Of a stretch of DNA of 64,000 nt, positions 53,076 to 64,000 are shown piece after piece. Below the pieces are notes generated by a model that saw nothing but the letters and a program-made list of their open reading frames with translations, had not been told where the DNA came from and searched no databases. Position 1 is the first letter of the stretch, and each line of letters begins with the position of its first letter. The DNA is from Sugiyamaella lignohabitans (taxonomy: Eukaryota > Ascomycota > Dipodascomycetes > Dipodascales > Trichomonascaceae), in NCBI RefSeq assembly GCF_001640025.1, contig NC_031674.1, positions 3,100,001 to 3,164,000 of the forward strand. The letters run 5' to 3'. A program made the position numbers and the translations under genes.

Positions 53076-53672
53076 TGCGAGTTCCACTCTGTGACTAATC
53101 GTAATAGTATCTATGCCTTCTTTTTGCAAGCGTTTCCAACTAGCTATTTTACCAAACTCTTTCTTTACCGGTTATTGCCTGTTTATTCCGATTTGTAGTG
53201 CTCCGTAATATTCACGCAGCTCTCACGATTCTCTTCCGGATGAATAAGAGGTGCCAAAATCAAAGTGGGGTAGTGAGTCGATACTACTACTAAGGTGGGT
53301 ACTTCCTTAATAAGTTAGCTTTTGAACTCAACGAAATCCAAGTGGTTTCTTTTTGAGCCAAACAAAAAGGACGATATGAACTAGTTAGGTCAATTCCAAC
53401 CAGGCTGTTTAAGTAGAGAGACCTTAGTAAAAAAAATCAAGTATCGCGGGGACGAGTCACGAGGCTGTGGGCGTATTTAAAGTATGTAAGGCAAGGAAAG
53501 GAAAAAAAATCGAAAAAAGTAACTTAACTTGTGATCTCTCCGCTCGTGGTCAGTCACTCAGAGAGGCAGAACCACACACCACACTCTGAGGTACCAGCCA
53601 CTGCCCGCAATCTGCACTGATTTCTCCCAATTTTCCAATTTAAAGTTACATCTCTTTACTATGTATCTCCAT

Positions 53673-53692
53673 ACCCCGCGCAAGTGCGGGGT
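53673..53692. promoter_or_regulatory. GC-rich inverted repeat with two SYGGRG cores
   Basis: ACCCCGC and GCGGGGT arms (7 bases each) flank a six-base spacer. Each arm contains GCGGGG on one strand, a match to the Mig1/CreA core SYGGRG. The site is about 600 bases upstream of the Zn2Cys6 factor. It could be a glucose-repressor site or a binding site for a Zn2Cys6 dimer; both are inference. Confidence 0.35.
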
Positions 53693-54193
53693 GCGGCGCG
53701 GAAAAATTTCTTCTTCAAGCGTCATAGTCGTATCCGAGTCTTATATAGAATGTAAAAAATAATCCCTCTCCTAAGTACAATAATCCTTATAGTTGTACTT
53801 CCGATTGTATATAATTCCTGTTGTGTCGCTATTCACCAAGCTGGGCATTAAATTTCTAAAACTGACTTGTGTGACTGATAGTCTATCTGCAGGGGTGCCC
53901 CTAGCTCGTGTTTTTTCACACCGTTGGTCCCAATGTAAGGGTGATCGCACGTAGACCGTAACCTTAAATGATTGACTTTTTATATCGCACATCGCCAATG
54001 GGCAGTAAACCTAAATGGGGGAATCATTGAGTTACATCATGCTAGTTCCTTCGAGCTTGAGATTCCTCAGCTCCGAGTCGTAATGAGGACCCATCTAAGA
54101 TTGAAAAGTTCAATCTTGTAGGACCTGCCTACAGGTTTTTCTGACACATTTTGCTTGCAATGAGATTGAACCGGCAATAGACAATAGTAAATA

Positions 54194-54215
54194 TAGATAG
54201 ATAGATAGATAGATA
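54194..54215 (+). repeat. TAGA tetranucleotide microsatellite
   Basis: Five TAGA units plus a partial unit, about 225 bases upstream of RSM27. Confidence 0.9.
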
Positions 54216-54347
54216 TATTGATTGATTACTTGAAATATGATGGTTTTGAGCATATTTTGCCAATCTCGAGGTGCCATATTTGTTGCTGAGAGTCAACCAA
54301 TGCTTCGCAGCAATGTTGGCCCGAATAGCCACAAGTTGCAGCCGCTT

Positions 54348-54355
54348 GTCACGTG
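54348..54355. promoter_or_regulatory. GTCACGTG site upstream of RSM27
   Basis: RTCACGTG match 86 bases upstream of the RSM27 start codon. Confidence 0.45.
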
Positions 54356-54440
54356 CTTTTTACCGCTGAAAATTTCAGATAATATTGATGTATTGATGTA
54401 TTTGGTCGAGGACTAAGGGACAACTCAAAACAACACAAAA

Positions 54441-54831
54441 ATGTCGAATTTACTATCGGCTTCGAAAGCTAGAATTTCTGAAGTCTTGCGGCTACAAGCT
54501 TCAATTTTTCGAACTACATACAACCCCGATATGGTACGGAATGGTGCCAAGGTACTGCGACGAAAGCTACGTGGAGATTTGATCAAAGAATATTATTATC
54601 CATCTAAGACTCTTCCAAATGCATCAGCTTTGAACAGGATGTTCCCAGATTTGCATTGTATTGACCCCAAAGAATATCAGAGATTGCAAAAGAATGCGGA
54701 GTAAGTAGATGTCTTTGACATGTAGCCAGGATACAGGATACTAACAATATTATAGCTTGCGAAGGAAAGGCAAAGGAGCACCAAAGAAGCTCAAGGAGAA
54801 ACGCGAGCAAACCAAAGGAAGAAAGAAGTAA
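54441..54831 (+). CDS. RSM27: Mitochondrial ribosomal small-subunit protein mS33 (Rsm27)
   Basis: Two exons, 54441-54700 and 54756-54831, are separated by a 55-base intron that begins GTAAGT and has CTAAC ten bases before its end. The joined product has 111 residues, near the 110 of baker's yeast Rsm27. It has the mS33 pattern: an N-terminal helix (SNLLSASKARISEVLRLQAS), then FRTTYNPDMVRNGAKVLRRK and YYYPSKTLPN, and a basic C-terminus (LRRKGKGAPKKLKEKREQ) that comes from exon 2. Without exon 2 the protein would lack the RGKG/PKK tail typical of mS33. It acts in the mitochondrial 37S ribosomal subunit. Confidence 0.9.
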
Positions 54832-55071
54832 GCGCTTTGATTTCCACAATAATCCTGTACATACTCTTAGCATTAATATACGTATATTACTTTTCCTGCG
54901 ATGACTCTGGGATTCTAAAGACTGTTGTTGAATCCATGTCACATTCCCTAATTTCCTCGTTTCCTACTAGTCGTAATATCGAGATAGGTCAAATTCTGGG
55001 TACTATTTTCTATCCCTCACAGATACTTGCAGCATAAAACTAGTAATAGAATTTTTTATTGAACTATTACA

Positions 55072-58000
55072 TCATACATCAGGATCGTTCTGGCTGCGAG
55101 GATGCCGTCCACGTCTCGGACTAATTGACTTCGCCGTGACATGCGGTAGAGCAGACGATGTAGACGAATCTTCCGCTATGGGTAAATCGCGAACCCTACC
55201 ACGGGATGGCTCCATCATTGGCATATCCACAACAATGCTACGCGACAGGTTGTGATCCGAAGCTGAAAAGTTACGTGAGGGGCTCCCGCCCCTTCCACTG
55301 GAATTGGAAGTTTCGAAAATCTGGATAGCCGGCAAGCTTGTCGAGTATCGAGACAAAGAGGATGGAACCGTGAACAGGTTCCCATGCTCGTTCCGATACT
55401 TTCGCACCAATGACTTGAACACTAGTCGGTCGTAAACCATTTGCAACAGATCTTCTTTCCGGTTATTGGCAACCTCCATCTCTACTCGTCCTAGCATTAT
55501 CTGTCTTTTAAGATAATCATCCAATCTGCGAATGTTAGTATTGCAAAAAGAGTAGTTGTAATAATGAACTTACTTTAAACAACGACCATAGTCCATAGTT
55601 TTGTACAGAGGAAACTGAAGAAGAAGTGAGTTGAATGAAATTCCTAACTCAGGATCAGCTTTTTCGAAGGCCTCTGCACAGAAAAGTTCATAAATGGCTT
55701 GTTTCTTGGCATATTCTCCAAACGGAATCGTTCTTAGCACACTATTCAAGGCAACTACATCAACATCATACGGGTCCTCAGGATTACGGGCACGTGAGCT
55801 AGCGAGAATATTTGGAACAGTGAATTTGCCGTCGTAGATTTTCATACTGAAATATCCATCACACTGACGGAGAAACGAATGCAACTGCTTTATAGAAATG
55901 TAGCCAGTACCTTCAGGGTCGTACTTTTCCCAGGTATCCTTGAATTTTTTGATATCCTTTTTCGAGATGTGGGAAGATCCATGGTGAAAAACATAACTGA
56001 AATTTTCGAAAATCAACGAAATGAACATGTTAACGAAAATATACATTGATAGGATATTCCAAGTAATGAATAAAAAGTAGGCAAATGGATGACTTCCACA
56101 ATCAGATTTAGAAAACATTGGACCGTCCACACAGTACGGTGGTGATACTAAGTAATCACTTAAAATCTGATTCCATCCCTCTCCGCAACTCATTCTGAAT
56201 AACAAAATTAGTGCTTTCGGGACAGTCCGGAAATTGATGTTGCCACTTCCATTGGGACCAATTCTTGTCAATCCAAATACCTGATTGAAGGCAATTGCGT
56301 AAGCCAGAAACAGAATCAACCAGGTAATTAGCAAGTTGAAAATCTCTCGAAAGCTTGCTGATGCCGTTTTAAACAGTTGGTCTAGTCGTGATGATTTAGG
56401 TATCCATAGTAGAATCATACCCGTTACACCTAGCTTTTGGAAATTGAAAAACGTCGACGATGCATTTTCTGTTGAACCAATAATAGTGAAGACAAAGGCA
56501 AACACCGAGACAATAAAACCAAAAATGTTCCATCTTCGGCGTCCAAATTTTCGCCACCCTACGGCATAGAATTTGGCAATAAAATGCAAAATATAAGCCA
56601 CCGTCGTTATCAATAACAGAATTTTTGTGGCCAAAGTTTGACCCTCATCTGTTGGATAATATTCCACGACCAGAGCGACAACTAAAATGAAAAGCAGGCC
56701 AGTCTCTGTCTTATGATACCAGGATCCTTTTGTTTGAACTGCTTTCTGAAGTTTATGCCTGAACGACCCAGGGACAGTTCTTACAGCTCTGAATGACGGT
56801 TGGACAACACTTAACAGCTTTTTAATCTCATACCACGTCAACTGTTCATCTTTGAGGTATGCAGTTCCTCTGTTTTGGGAATAGTTCTTGATAATAACAG
56901 AAATAAACAGGGTCAAGATGAAAATAGTTCCCAAGATATTGTAGAGCATTGGAAATATTCCATTGTACCGTGACGCAAAGCTAACTGGATTAGTTGAAGA
57001 GCCGGTAATACTCATTACAGAATTCAACACATCAACCCATCCTTCCAACGATATAACTTCAAATTGTACAAGAAATGCATGGCCAAAGTTGTCATAATCA
57101 TAATAGGTCTTGGTTATGGCCCGTGGTGTATAAATTTCCCAATTGAAAGGTGTACTCAAGTACTCGTCTACGCATTCACTAAACTCATTAACACTCCCAT
57201 CAGTACAGTACGATAGTTTACCATGAAATATATTCAGGCCCCAGATTGAAAATGGAATCAATAACGATAAGGAAATGAGTGCAGCACCGAAAATCTTCCC
57301 GAAACCCACAATTATCACACTGTGAAACGTATTCTGAGCGGTGACGCTGACAGTCATCAACCGCAGTGCACGGAATGCTTCAAAAGATCGAACATACCTC
57401 GATACATAACCTTGGAAAAACGACTCACTAATTAGGGTGATCCACATAGTTATCAGCACAATCATGTCAATATTGTTCCAACTAGATTTTGTATATGCAT
57501 TCGGTGTGAAGTGGAATCCATCTGCAATAACTTTTACGATTGCCTCGACAGTAAATACAGCTACAAACGTTGCATCCGTATAGGTTACCCAATTACGGGC
57601 GGATAATCCATGTTGATCAGTGTAGTCTTTAAAATACAGAGGAGTATTCACACAAGACAGCACCACCATTCCTATAGTTGCCAGTAACATCAACGTCCAA
57701 AATGTCACTCCGACTATTGGTTTGGGGTATACACCATTCGATCTCACACCTAAGCTTGGATTTACTATTCGCTGACAAAAACGCCGGATTTTACTTTCTT
57801 GTGAGAAAAGATACAACGCCTTATCATACTTCGGATTTTTCTCCAAGTACGTCTTGAAAAGCTCGTCCCTAGTCGATTTACTCCGTATATACTCATGGGC
57901 AAAATCTGCAGCATTCTTTGATTCAGGTATGGCGATGGACGGATCCTTGAATGGATTCACCTCTTTGATTTTCCCGTTGTCTTTCTTTGAGGATCTACCA

Positions 58001-61000
58001 AAAACCTTTTTGAAAAAATGGAATATACCTCTGAAATCAATATCGTTAACATCCTGGTCGAAATAGGACTCCTCTTTTTCATCTAAGAAACCTTCTACAA
58101 CTTTTCCATCTAACAGCATGTTGAAAACGGCATCTCCTGACTCTATACTTTCGGATTTGGTGACCTTTTTGTGGCTTAGAACTCGCTTTCCTTTGTTTAT
58201 GAATCCTCTTATCACCTTGATGCCATTTGTGTTTGCACTGCCCAGTTCATTCATCTGCTTTGCATACTGCTCTACAAACTCTTTTATTTGGCCTCTCCTC
58301 TTCACATCTGGACCCACTTCCAAATTCTCCGTAATTACAGCAACGAACATATTAAGCACAATGAAGTTGGAAAATATGAACCATATGATTATAAATGCAG
58401 CATAACAAGCTGCAGCCACTACTGACCCTGCTGATTCAGTGGCAGCATACAACATGGTAGTCCAATTTTCTGTCGAACTTATCACGTACATACCGATAAA
58501 AGCATTTGCCAAGTCATAGAAAGATACATCTTGAACGTTTCCATCTTCATCCTCAAATGGAATCACACCTCTTAGCAACTGAGCCGCCAATAAAGAACAT
58601 AGAAATGTTGTCATGAAATAGAACAAAGTAAGATTGAAAATCGTCTTGTAGTTACCAAGTACCTTCGCCCATAAAACGCGAACAAACCTAATGGAGATTG
58701 CAATTCGGTAGAAACGACTAATCTGAACTATGGTTAGCCAATAGTAGAGAGTAGTGTGTTTGTGTATTGGAGGAAGAATGATGACGATATTAGCAATAGC
58801 GAGAGTCGTGTCGACTATGTTGCCTTTACTGCGGAAAAAATCTCTCCAAAATGGATAATATAGAAACATGCGAATTAATATCTCGATAGTCAATGCTGTT
58901 GTCGTCCATATCTGCCACCTATAAATGACTTGGACCCTTTCTGGAGTAGAGCTGGCTTCTAGAGTACATTGGACGATAATGTCTGCTAAAATCACTAATA
59001 CCCAGACCCATCTCAGCTTCCAATATAATTTTCCCAGCTTTGTCCTTCTTAAAACATCCAGATGCTTTCGTGAAGACTGCTGGAAAAGAGCATTAATGCC
59101 CATTTTCCTCAAGCCCTTTCCCTTGCCTTGCGACCTTTCTAAAATTATTTCTTCTCTCGCCAGCTTGAAAGATGAGGCAATGACAGCAATCAGTAAATTC
59201 ATCAACCACAATGATAGTACCAGTATGCCTGCAACAAAAAAAAGAGCAGCTGCCAAGAAGTCTGTGTCAGTCGTATAATAAAGAATGTCTGAGAATGTGT
59301 TGGAAGACATTACAACAAATACCATTTCTAGCGAATTGAAAATATTGTCGAAGCTGACGGTTCCACCATAGGGGTTCTCGTTGGAAACACAGATACTATT
59401 TACTGGACATGTAAATCCAGATTTGCGCCATCCTACTGCTCCATCTGCAAACACATATGGCTTTCTTTCAAATGTGACTGGATCTAGATAGCTATCGCAA
59501 TACTGTTGAGTAGTGTAATTGGCTTCTTGCCCTAACGGATCAATCCAGACACAAGTTCTCCGCAGTGAACCCTTGAATGCCTGTATACCTATAATGGAGA
59601 ACAATAGCCTGTTATAGTTAGTTAGTTTGAAGAGTAGAAAACAGTTGATTATGAATCTTACCAAAAGAATCCGATGAAAACCACGACATTTGCCAATAGT
59701 GGAGCGGACTTTTTCATTCCCTGAAGGACTGCCGATGTACCTCGCGTTAAGCCAAGCAGGCGTAAAATTCTCAAGCTGCTGATCGCACGAAACACAAAAA
59801 ACTGATGCTTCTGCTCAACCCCTGAAACCTGTAATATGAAGGATATCCAGTATGCAATCACACAAATAAAGTCTACTCTATTCCAGCTCCCGCGAAGAAA
59901 TGCTCGCATAACTACAGTCCTCTCTTGAGGTTCTTCCTCTTCTTGAACAGCCTGCGATCTCATGAGATTAGAAAAACTCTTAATAACAGTTTGCGTCCGT
60001 TTAGCAGAGTAGGGTCGCGCAATTCTGTTCATACCCTTGCGTTGTGAATCCCCTGCAGGTTGTCTTTTAAATGCAAACACATTAAATGTTCTTGCAAACA
60101 ATGTGCTATCTCCTGCGTTCTCGTCGAATTGTTCTGAGTCATCCAAAAACCCCTGGACAATGATTTTAGAAACAACCTCGACGCTATATACAAGAAAAAT
60201 GAATAAAAATGCAAAATCTAGCCATGAATGGCCCCAGGGTAGAAATAGTTGACCATCTGGATGTTGGTCGAAAATATTGCCCCATGTTTGATAAGTTAGG
60301 AAGGCAGTATGCAAAATGATAACGATGAAAATGCAGGGATCAACCCAGGGACGTTTCAATAAATAATAAAGTCGGAGTCTTATCTTTGAACCTGGTCCAA
60401 ATAATTTAAGCGATGTACCGGAGAGGTTAAGAGGTAGGTCATCTACACGACGACGTGCATTTGACACATTGTGCACCAGGCCATCTTCGGTAACAGCACT
60501 TATAGCAGGATTCAAAGCGTCTAGCGGTGGTGAGAAGCCTCCTATGTCTTCCGCAAGCGATGAATGTGCAGTGTCAGGCAGCGTTGAATTAGAATCGATC
60601 AAGATGCTATTGGGTGGATAAAAATATGATTCATCTTCTCCTTCTTCGTCTTCTTCCTCAGGCTCAGATTCTGGGGCGGCCGATATTACTCTCGCAGAAA
60701 CTCGCCGCATTAGTGCTGACAATCGTTGGCCAGTATTTGTCTCATCGTCCCTCATATTTGTATCCGCAAGTGGAAGATTTGGTACATCCAGAGAGACTGA
60801 TCCAGGTTTGCTGAATCTTTCATTATGATTTAACGGAGTGTCCGTGCCATCCACTCCACTACCAGCTACTTTGCCTGGAACAGTGAGAAACTGAGACCCC
60901 GAGGCTAGCGGAATATCATCCCGCAGTACTCCCTCTTCTATCCGAGAGGTTTCACTAACTCTTGATCCATCTCGCAGATACTGGATGTTACTTGGTGATA

Positions 61001-61730
61001 CAGATCTATCAGAAGAATTAGACCTATTTCTGGCATGATAAGAAGTTACCAAGTCATTAGGTATCCTACCTGTGCGGCCCCGCTCATATGAGAGATTTCT
61101 TCGGTGGCTAGAGGAAGGGGATCTCCCCGTTGATGGTGACCTACTATATGTACTCTTTCTGTTGTGAAAATATCTGGTCTGCGCAGAATCTTCATCTTTA
61201 TCGCTTTCACCAGATGCTAACCAAGAACCCACACCGTTTGTACCTATTGCATCATCCAGGTTAGCTCGAATCAGTTCAAGGTCTGTGGAATCTACTAATG
61301 ATTTGGACCTTTGGAATGAAATCGTATCGGCGTTGTTCAAACTTCTCTCACGAGAATGTGAATGTGACTTCATGTCATATCCTGATTCTTCTGACCTCAG
61401 ATAAGCTCTGTGGCCCCTGGTGCCAGGTTCAAGACGATCAGCAGATACCCCTCTGTTACCATGCGGCAAATCTTCCCTACTTCCTTCGTGACTACCATTG
61501 ATAATTTGTCTGGCACTTTCAGCTATAGCAGATATTGGTCTACTAGGAGAATGATAACTTCCCCTGAAAAAGTTCCTTCGGCTGGATTCTCCTCCATAAC
61601 CTCCAGGAGCTAATTTTGTATCACTCCTGGTAGATTCTATTGGTTCAAGATCTGATTCGTTTTCTTTTTCTAATTCTAGCTCTTCCAGGGAAATGTTATC
61701 AAATTCCTGAGATTGACTATAGCTCGACAT
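55072..61730 (-). CDS. CCH1: Plasma-membrane calcium channel Cch1, three exons
   Basis: Cch1 is the pore subunit of the high-affinity Ca2+ influx channel and works with Mid1. Exons are 61730-59662, 59608-55574 and 55525-55072. The introns (53 and 48 bases) both start GTAAG and have CTAAC eight bases before the end. The joined protein has 2185 residues. About 455 hydrophilic Ser/Arg-rich residues precede four six-helix repeats. The pore loops read SSNTFSDIL (Asn793), STENWTTML, SLEGWVDVL and SCGEGWNQIL, giving the filter N-E-E-E. S4-type helices carry regularly spaced Arg (ISSLRILRLL). An EF-hand-like segment (KYDPEGTGYISIKQL) follows repeat IV. The first intron lies inside repeat I, so the unspliced frames would be non-functional. 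Confidence 0.95.
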
Positions 61731-62606
61731 GGCTGACCACCACGAGATTGATGGTCAAACACTTTAGATATTAAACTTGACAATGGTTAGTTATCGCCAT
61801 GACATAAACTAACCGCCCATTTAGTCCCATATGTGCCTATTATTGCTTACCTTGATTTGGTGATGAAGTCGACCCAGCCAATTGCCGGAAAATAGGCCAA
61901 TAACCGGATATACCGTCCTTAAATGGACTGAGATATTGTATCACAAGCTCGCAAGACCTCTTGTTTGGCTCGATATGCTATGTAGGGGGGCACCACCCAT
62001 TAAACAAGTGCTTTCTTTGGACTTATCTGACGAAGTTCCTTAAATATATACACGCTTCCCTGCAACATATACACAAATGTTAAGACATCATGCAGATAAG
62101 ATCTACTGTGACGTACTGTACCATGGCTTAGCATGGGCTTGGCTAAATTTAGTGTGCCGCACAATCTAGTTAACTTCTCCAAGATTTACTGGGCCCTTGT
62201 CCTTGGCTATATAGACTCTGTGGCGAAAGTGGAGAATTGGAGAATAGGATGAACTTTTCAAATGGATCAGGTTCTCATTTATATAATTTATTAGATTCCT
62301 TTGGAAATATATTTTATTTCGGCAACTCGCATTCCTTCCCCATGTCACGTAAATATCAATCATAATTGTCCAAACAAAGAAACAGAAAATTAAATTAATA
62401 TCTATTATCAGTTTTTTTTAGTGCCATTGAATTGTGATCTAGTTAAATATATATTTCATTAGTAATGCCTTTTGCTCATTTTTGTTTCATAATCAATCCC
62501 CGATTAATTGTTATATGGGTCATTAGCTCGCCGCAAACGCCGCATGAATGTATAGAATGTTTCGTGAAGGGCAGCTTCACTGCCGAACTCATGCCAAGGG
62601 GCCAAA
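61731..62606. other. Divergent intergenic region between CCH1 and the ELYS-domain gene
   Basis: There is no gene in 876 bases. The 84-codon plus frame at 62465-62719 overlaps the start of the next gene in another frame and is treated as chance. Confidence 0.5.
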
Positions 62607-63599
62607 ATGACTACTATTCCTTCAACCTTCACTCAGGCATTGGTGAGATCAGTCAAGAAAACACCTTACACTTCGCAATTGATTACAAAGATTCAAAAAA
62701 ATCGCAAAACTCTGGGTGATACACTTTTCTTTGATGTACTAATACGTGACGTCGGTCATGTTGACCCCACTCTATATCCTCCCAAGGATTTGGAAACACT
62801 ATTGTTATTAATACAGAAGATCGAGTCCCAGGACACTCCCAACCGTGTTCATCAGGCTGTTTTAATTTTTTATTTATTCCTGGATTACCCTTTATCCCTC
62901 ACCAATCATGAATCACTGGCAAACTACTATGCCGAAGAAGTGGGCATTCCTACTGGCTACAGAGAGCTGATAACAGGATTTTGGTATATGGATCAAATAG
63001 ATTTTGACAATGCGTTATTACACCTCGGCCACCCAGAGGCTTTGCCTACGTATCACGACAAAATTTTTGCATCATTCATAAAAACTGCCGCTAGCAATAA
63101 CAGTAGCACGAGTACACCGAATTCGTCAGCCCAGATTCTCGCTTACTTCACGGCTAAAAGCCCTAGACTAGTTTCCTCAGAGACGATAGAACATTATGTG
63201 GATAGCCTTTTGGAAGTATCTCTGTTTTCAGCATTGCGATTTGTACGATCAGTGTCACCAAGCATCCAGCCTGTGTTATTCCGTCGTATTATCATGAACA
63301 CGCTATCGGATCCCAGATCAGAAGTTCGCAAGAAAAATATTTGGCGACTCGCCAACCTCCCCTTAACAGATAGTGAGTCTGTACTGTTTAAAGACTATTT
63401 GCTGGAGATCAGCAAAGAGCATCCTGACACTACAGTTTCGTCGTTTGCTAAGGATGTCCTCATTGTGCGATCCTTACACACAGGTGACGTCCATACTTCA
63501 AAAGCAATTTCTGAACTACCTAATCCCAATCCTGCTTCAACAAAACCGCCTAGAGTAGAATGGAACGACATTACGCGTGGCATTAAACTCAGTAATTAA
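62607..63599 (+). CDS. ELYS-domain nucleoporin-like protein
   Basis: The 330-residue product resembles the helical ELYS domain of nuclear-pore assembly proteins (ELYS/MEL-28 in animals, Ely5 in fission yeast). Supporting segments are HQAVLIFYLFLDYPLSL, GYRELITGFWYMDQIDFDNA followed by LLHLGHPEALPTYHDKI, and a run of helices to about 300 (LLEVSLFSALRFVRSVSPSI). The FW-x-(M/L)-D-x-x-x-(F/Y)-D-x-A-(L/V)-x-(H/Y)-L pattern is the feature that I rely on. The AT-hook and beta-propeller parts of animal ELYS are absent, as in other fungal members. No membrane segment is seen. Saccharomyces cerevisiae has no clear counterpart that I know of. Assignment is by motif only. Confidence 0.72.
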   Translation: MTTIPSTFTQALVRSVKKTPYTSQLITKIQKNRKTLGDTLFFDVLIRDVGHVDPTLYPPKDLETLLLLIQKIESQDTPNRVHQAVLIFYLFLDYPLSLTNHESLANYYAEEVGIPTGYRELITGFWYMDQIDFDNALLHLGHPEALPTYHDKIFASFIKTAASNNSSTSTPNSSAQILAYFTAKSPRLVSSETIEHYVDSLLEVSLFSALRFVRSVSPSIQPVLFRRIIMNTLSDPRSEVRKKNIWRLANLPLTDSESVLFKDYLLEISKEHPDTTVSSFAKDVLIVRSLHTGDVHTSKAISELPNPNPASTKPPRVEWNDITRGIKLSN

Positions 63600-63759
63600 T
63601 ATTAGATCCAGTAAATATAATTATTACTTTGTCAACCTTGACGGCTAGGACTACGCCCCAGATCCGCGACTTTCTTATGGTTGGGCTTGACTCGTTTAAA
63701 GGACGGAGTCAAAACTTTAAAGTTAAATGTAGAGTAAAAAGTTATCTTTAAATAGACGT

Positions 63760-64000
63760 CTAATGGTGGAACAGTCGGATGTTGTTTTCGACATAAACAA
63801 CGTCAAAGGAGTTAGCGGCCTCAAGAACAACCTTGTCTTGAATGGATCCACTAGGGGCAGAAATATACTTTACACCACTCTTGACAGCACGGTAAACGTT
63901 GTCAGAGAAGGGGAAAAAAGCATCCGATGCAAGAGCGACCTCAGAGAGCTTAGCGATCCATTCCTTCCGTTCGGCATCACTTAGTGGTTCAGGGATCTCA
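63760..64000 (-). CDS. ADE17: AICAR transformylase/IMP cyclohydrolase, C-terminal fragment
   Basis: The last 79 whole codons of a gene that enters from the right edge. Read on the minus strand it ends in TAG at 63762-63760 and has no start codon inside the window. The sequence [15 protein letters not shown], then [20 protein letters not shown] and [20 protein letters not shown], closing RLFHH, is the characteristic end of the bifunctional PurH/Ade16/Ade17 enzyme, which carries out the last two steps of purine synthesis. Ade16 and Ade17 are near-identical paralogues in baker's yeast, so the symbol is nominal. Convergent with the ELYS-domain gene. Confidence 0.93.
   Translation of the reverse strand, partial: EIPEPLSDAERKEWIAKLSEVALASDAFFPFSDNVYRAVKSGVKYISAPSGSIQDKVVLEAANSFDVVYVENNIRLFHH

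Larger units (their letters stand above)
53076..54440. other. Divergent intergenic region between the Zn2Cys6 factor and RSM27
   Basis: About 1.4 kb without a supported gene; the 75-codon minus frame at 53771-53998 is featureless. The half near the factor gene is A/T-rich with short homopolymer runs. A GC-rich hairpin, a TAGA microsatellite and an RTCACGTG site within the region are listed separately. Confidence 0.5.

Noticed and set aside
63763..63984. 73-codon plus-strand frame at the right edge
   Set aside because: It is the antisense of the ADE16/17 C-terminus, which has clear family motifs on the minus strand.

Overview
The window is nuclear DNA of an ascomycete yeast (Saccharomycotina). 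Nearly every long reading frame is an ordinary budding-yeast housekeeping gene: GAR1, EDE1, NNF1, SEC17, CPA2, PEX11, SPT20, HPR1, DCP1, HEL1, EMW1, POM33, RSM27, CCH1, ADE17. Several features point away from Saccharomyces and towards an early-branching lineage such as the Trichomonascaceae or Dipodascaceae (inference only). Seven genes need introns, ten in all, often close to the start codon. The arginine-type carbamoyl phosphate synthetase has a mitochondrial presequence. There are also an ELYS-type nucleoporin, a HIRIP3-like histone chaperone and a VanZ-family membrane protein. I see no sign of CUG recoding.

Layout. 1-4456: GAR1, a mitochondrial EngB-type GTPase and an unrecognised Ser-rich protein. 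4457-12557: about 8.1 kb with one recognisable gene, a four-exon VanZ-like membrane protein (8252-8990). 12558-23325: an LRR protein with a DH/PH-like RhoGEF module, the endocytic scaffold Ede1, the kinetochore protein Nnf1 with a long N-terminal extension, and alpha-SNAP (Sec17). 23840-36180: Cpa2, Pex11, Spt20, Hpr1, a GGQ-type mitochondrial hydrolase, a one-cysteine peroxiredoxin, the HIRIP3-like protein and Dcp1. 36970-46546: the ariadne-type ligase Hel1, a CorA/Alr-type Mg2+ transporter, Emw1/TTC27 and the Pom33/TMEM33 protein. 48043-53075: a GH3 beta-glucosidase with a PA14 insert, convergent with a Zn2Cys6 transcription factor. 54441-64000: mitoribosomal protein mS33 (Rsm27), the calcium channel Cch1 in three exons, an ELYS-domain protein, and the C-terminus of Ade16/17 running off the right edge.

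No transposon, rRNA, convincing tRNA, CRISPR or phage-like element was found. The genes do not form a single pathway. Themes that recur are mitochondrial function (MRX8-like, Cpa2, Pth4-like, peroxiredoxin, mS33), membrane traffic (Ede1, Sec17), nuclear pore and chromosome biology (Pom33, ELYS, Nnf1, HIRIP3-like), mRNA biogenesis and decay (Spt20, Hpr1, Dcp1) and cation transport (Alr-type, Cch1).

Main additions over a plain reading-frame scan: splice-resolved models for VanZ, EDE1, SEC17, PEX11, HIRIP3-like, RSM27 and CCH1; the partial ADE16/17 gene, which has no start codon in the window; and an in-frame TAA in the HIRIP3-like gene followed by an open acidic tail. All splice sites and domain calls were read by eye; no alignment or database search was run.
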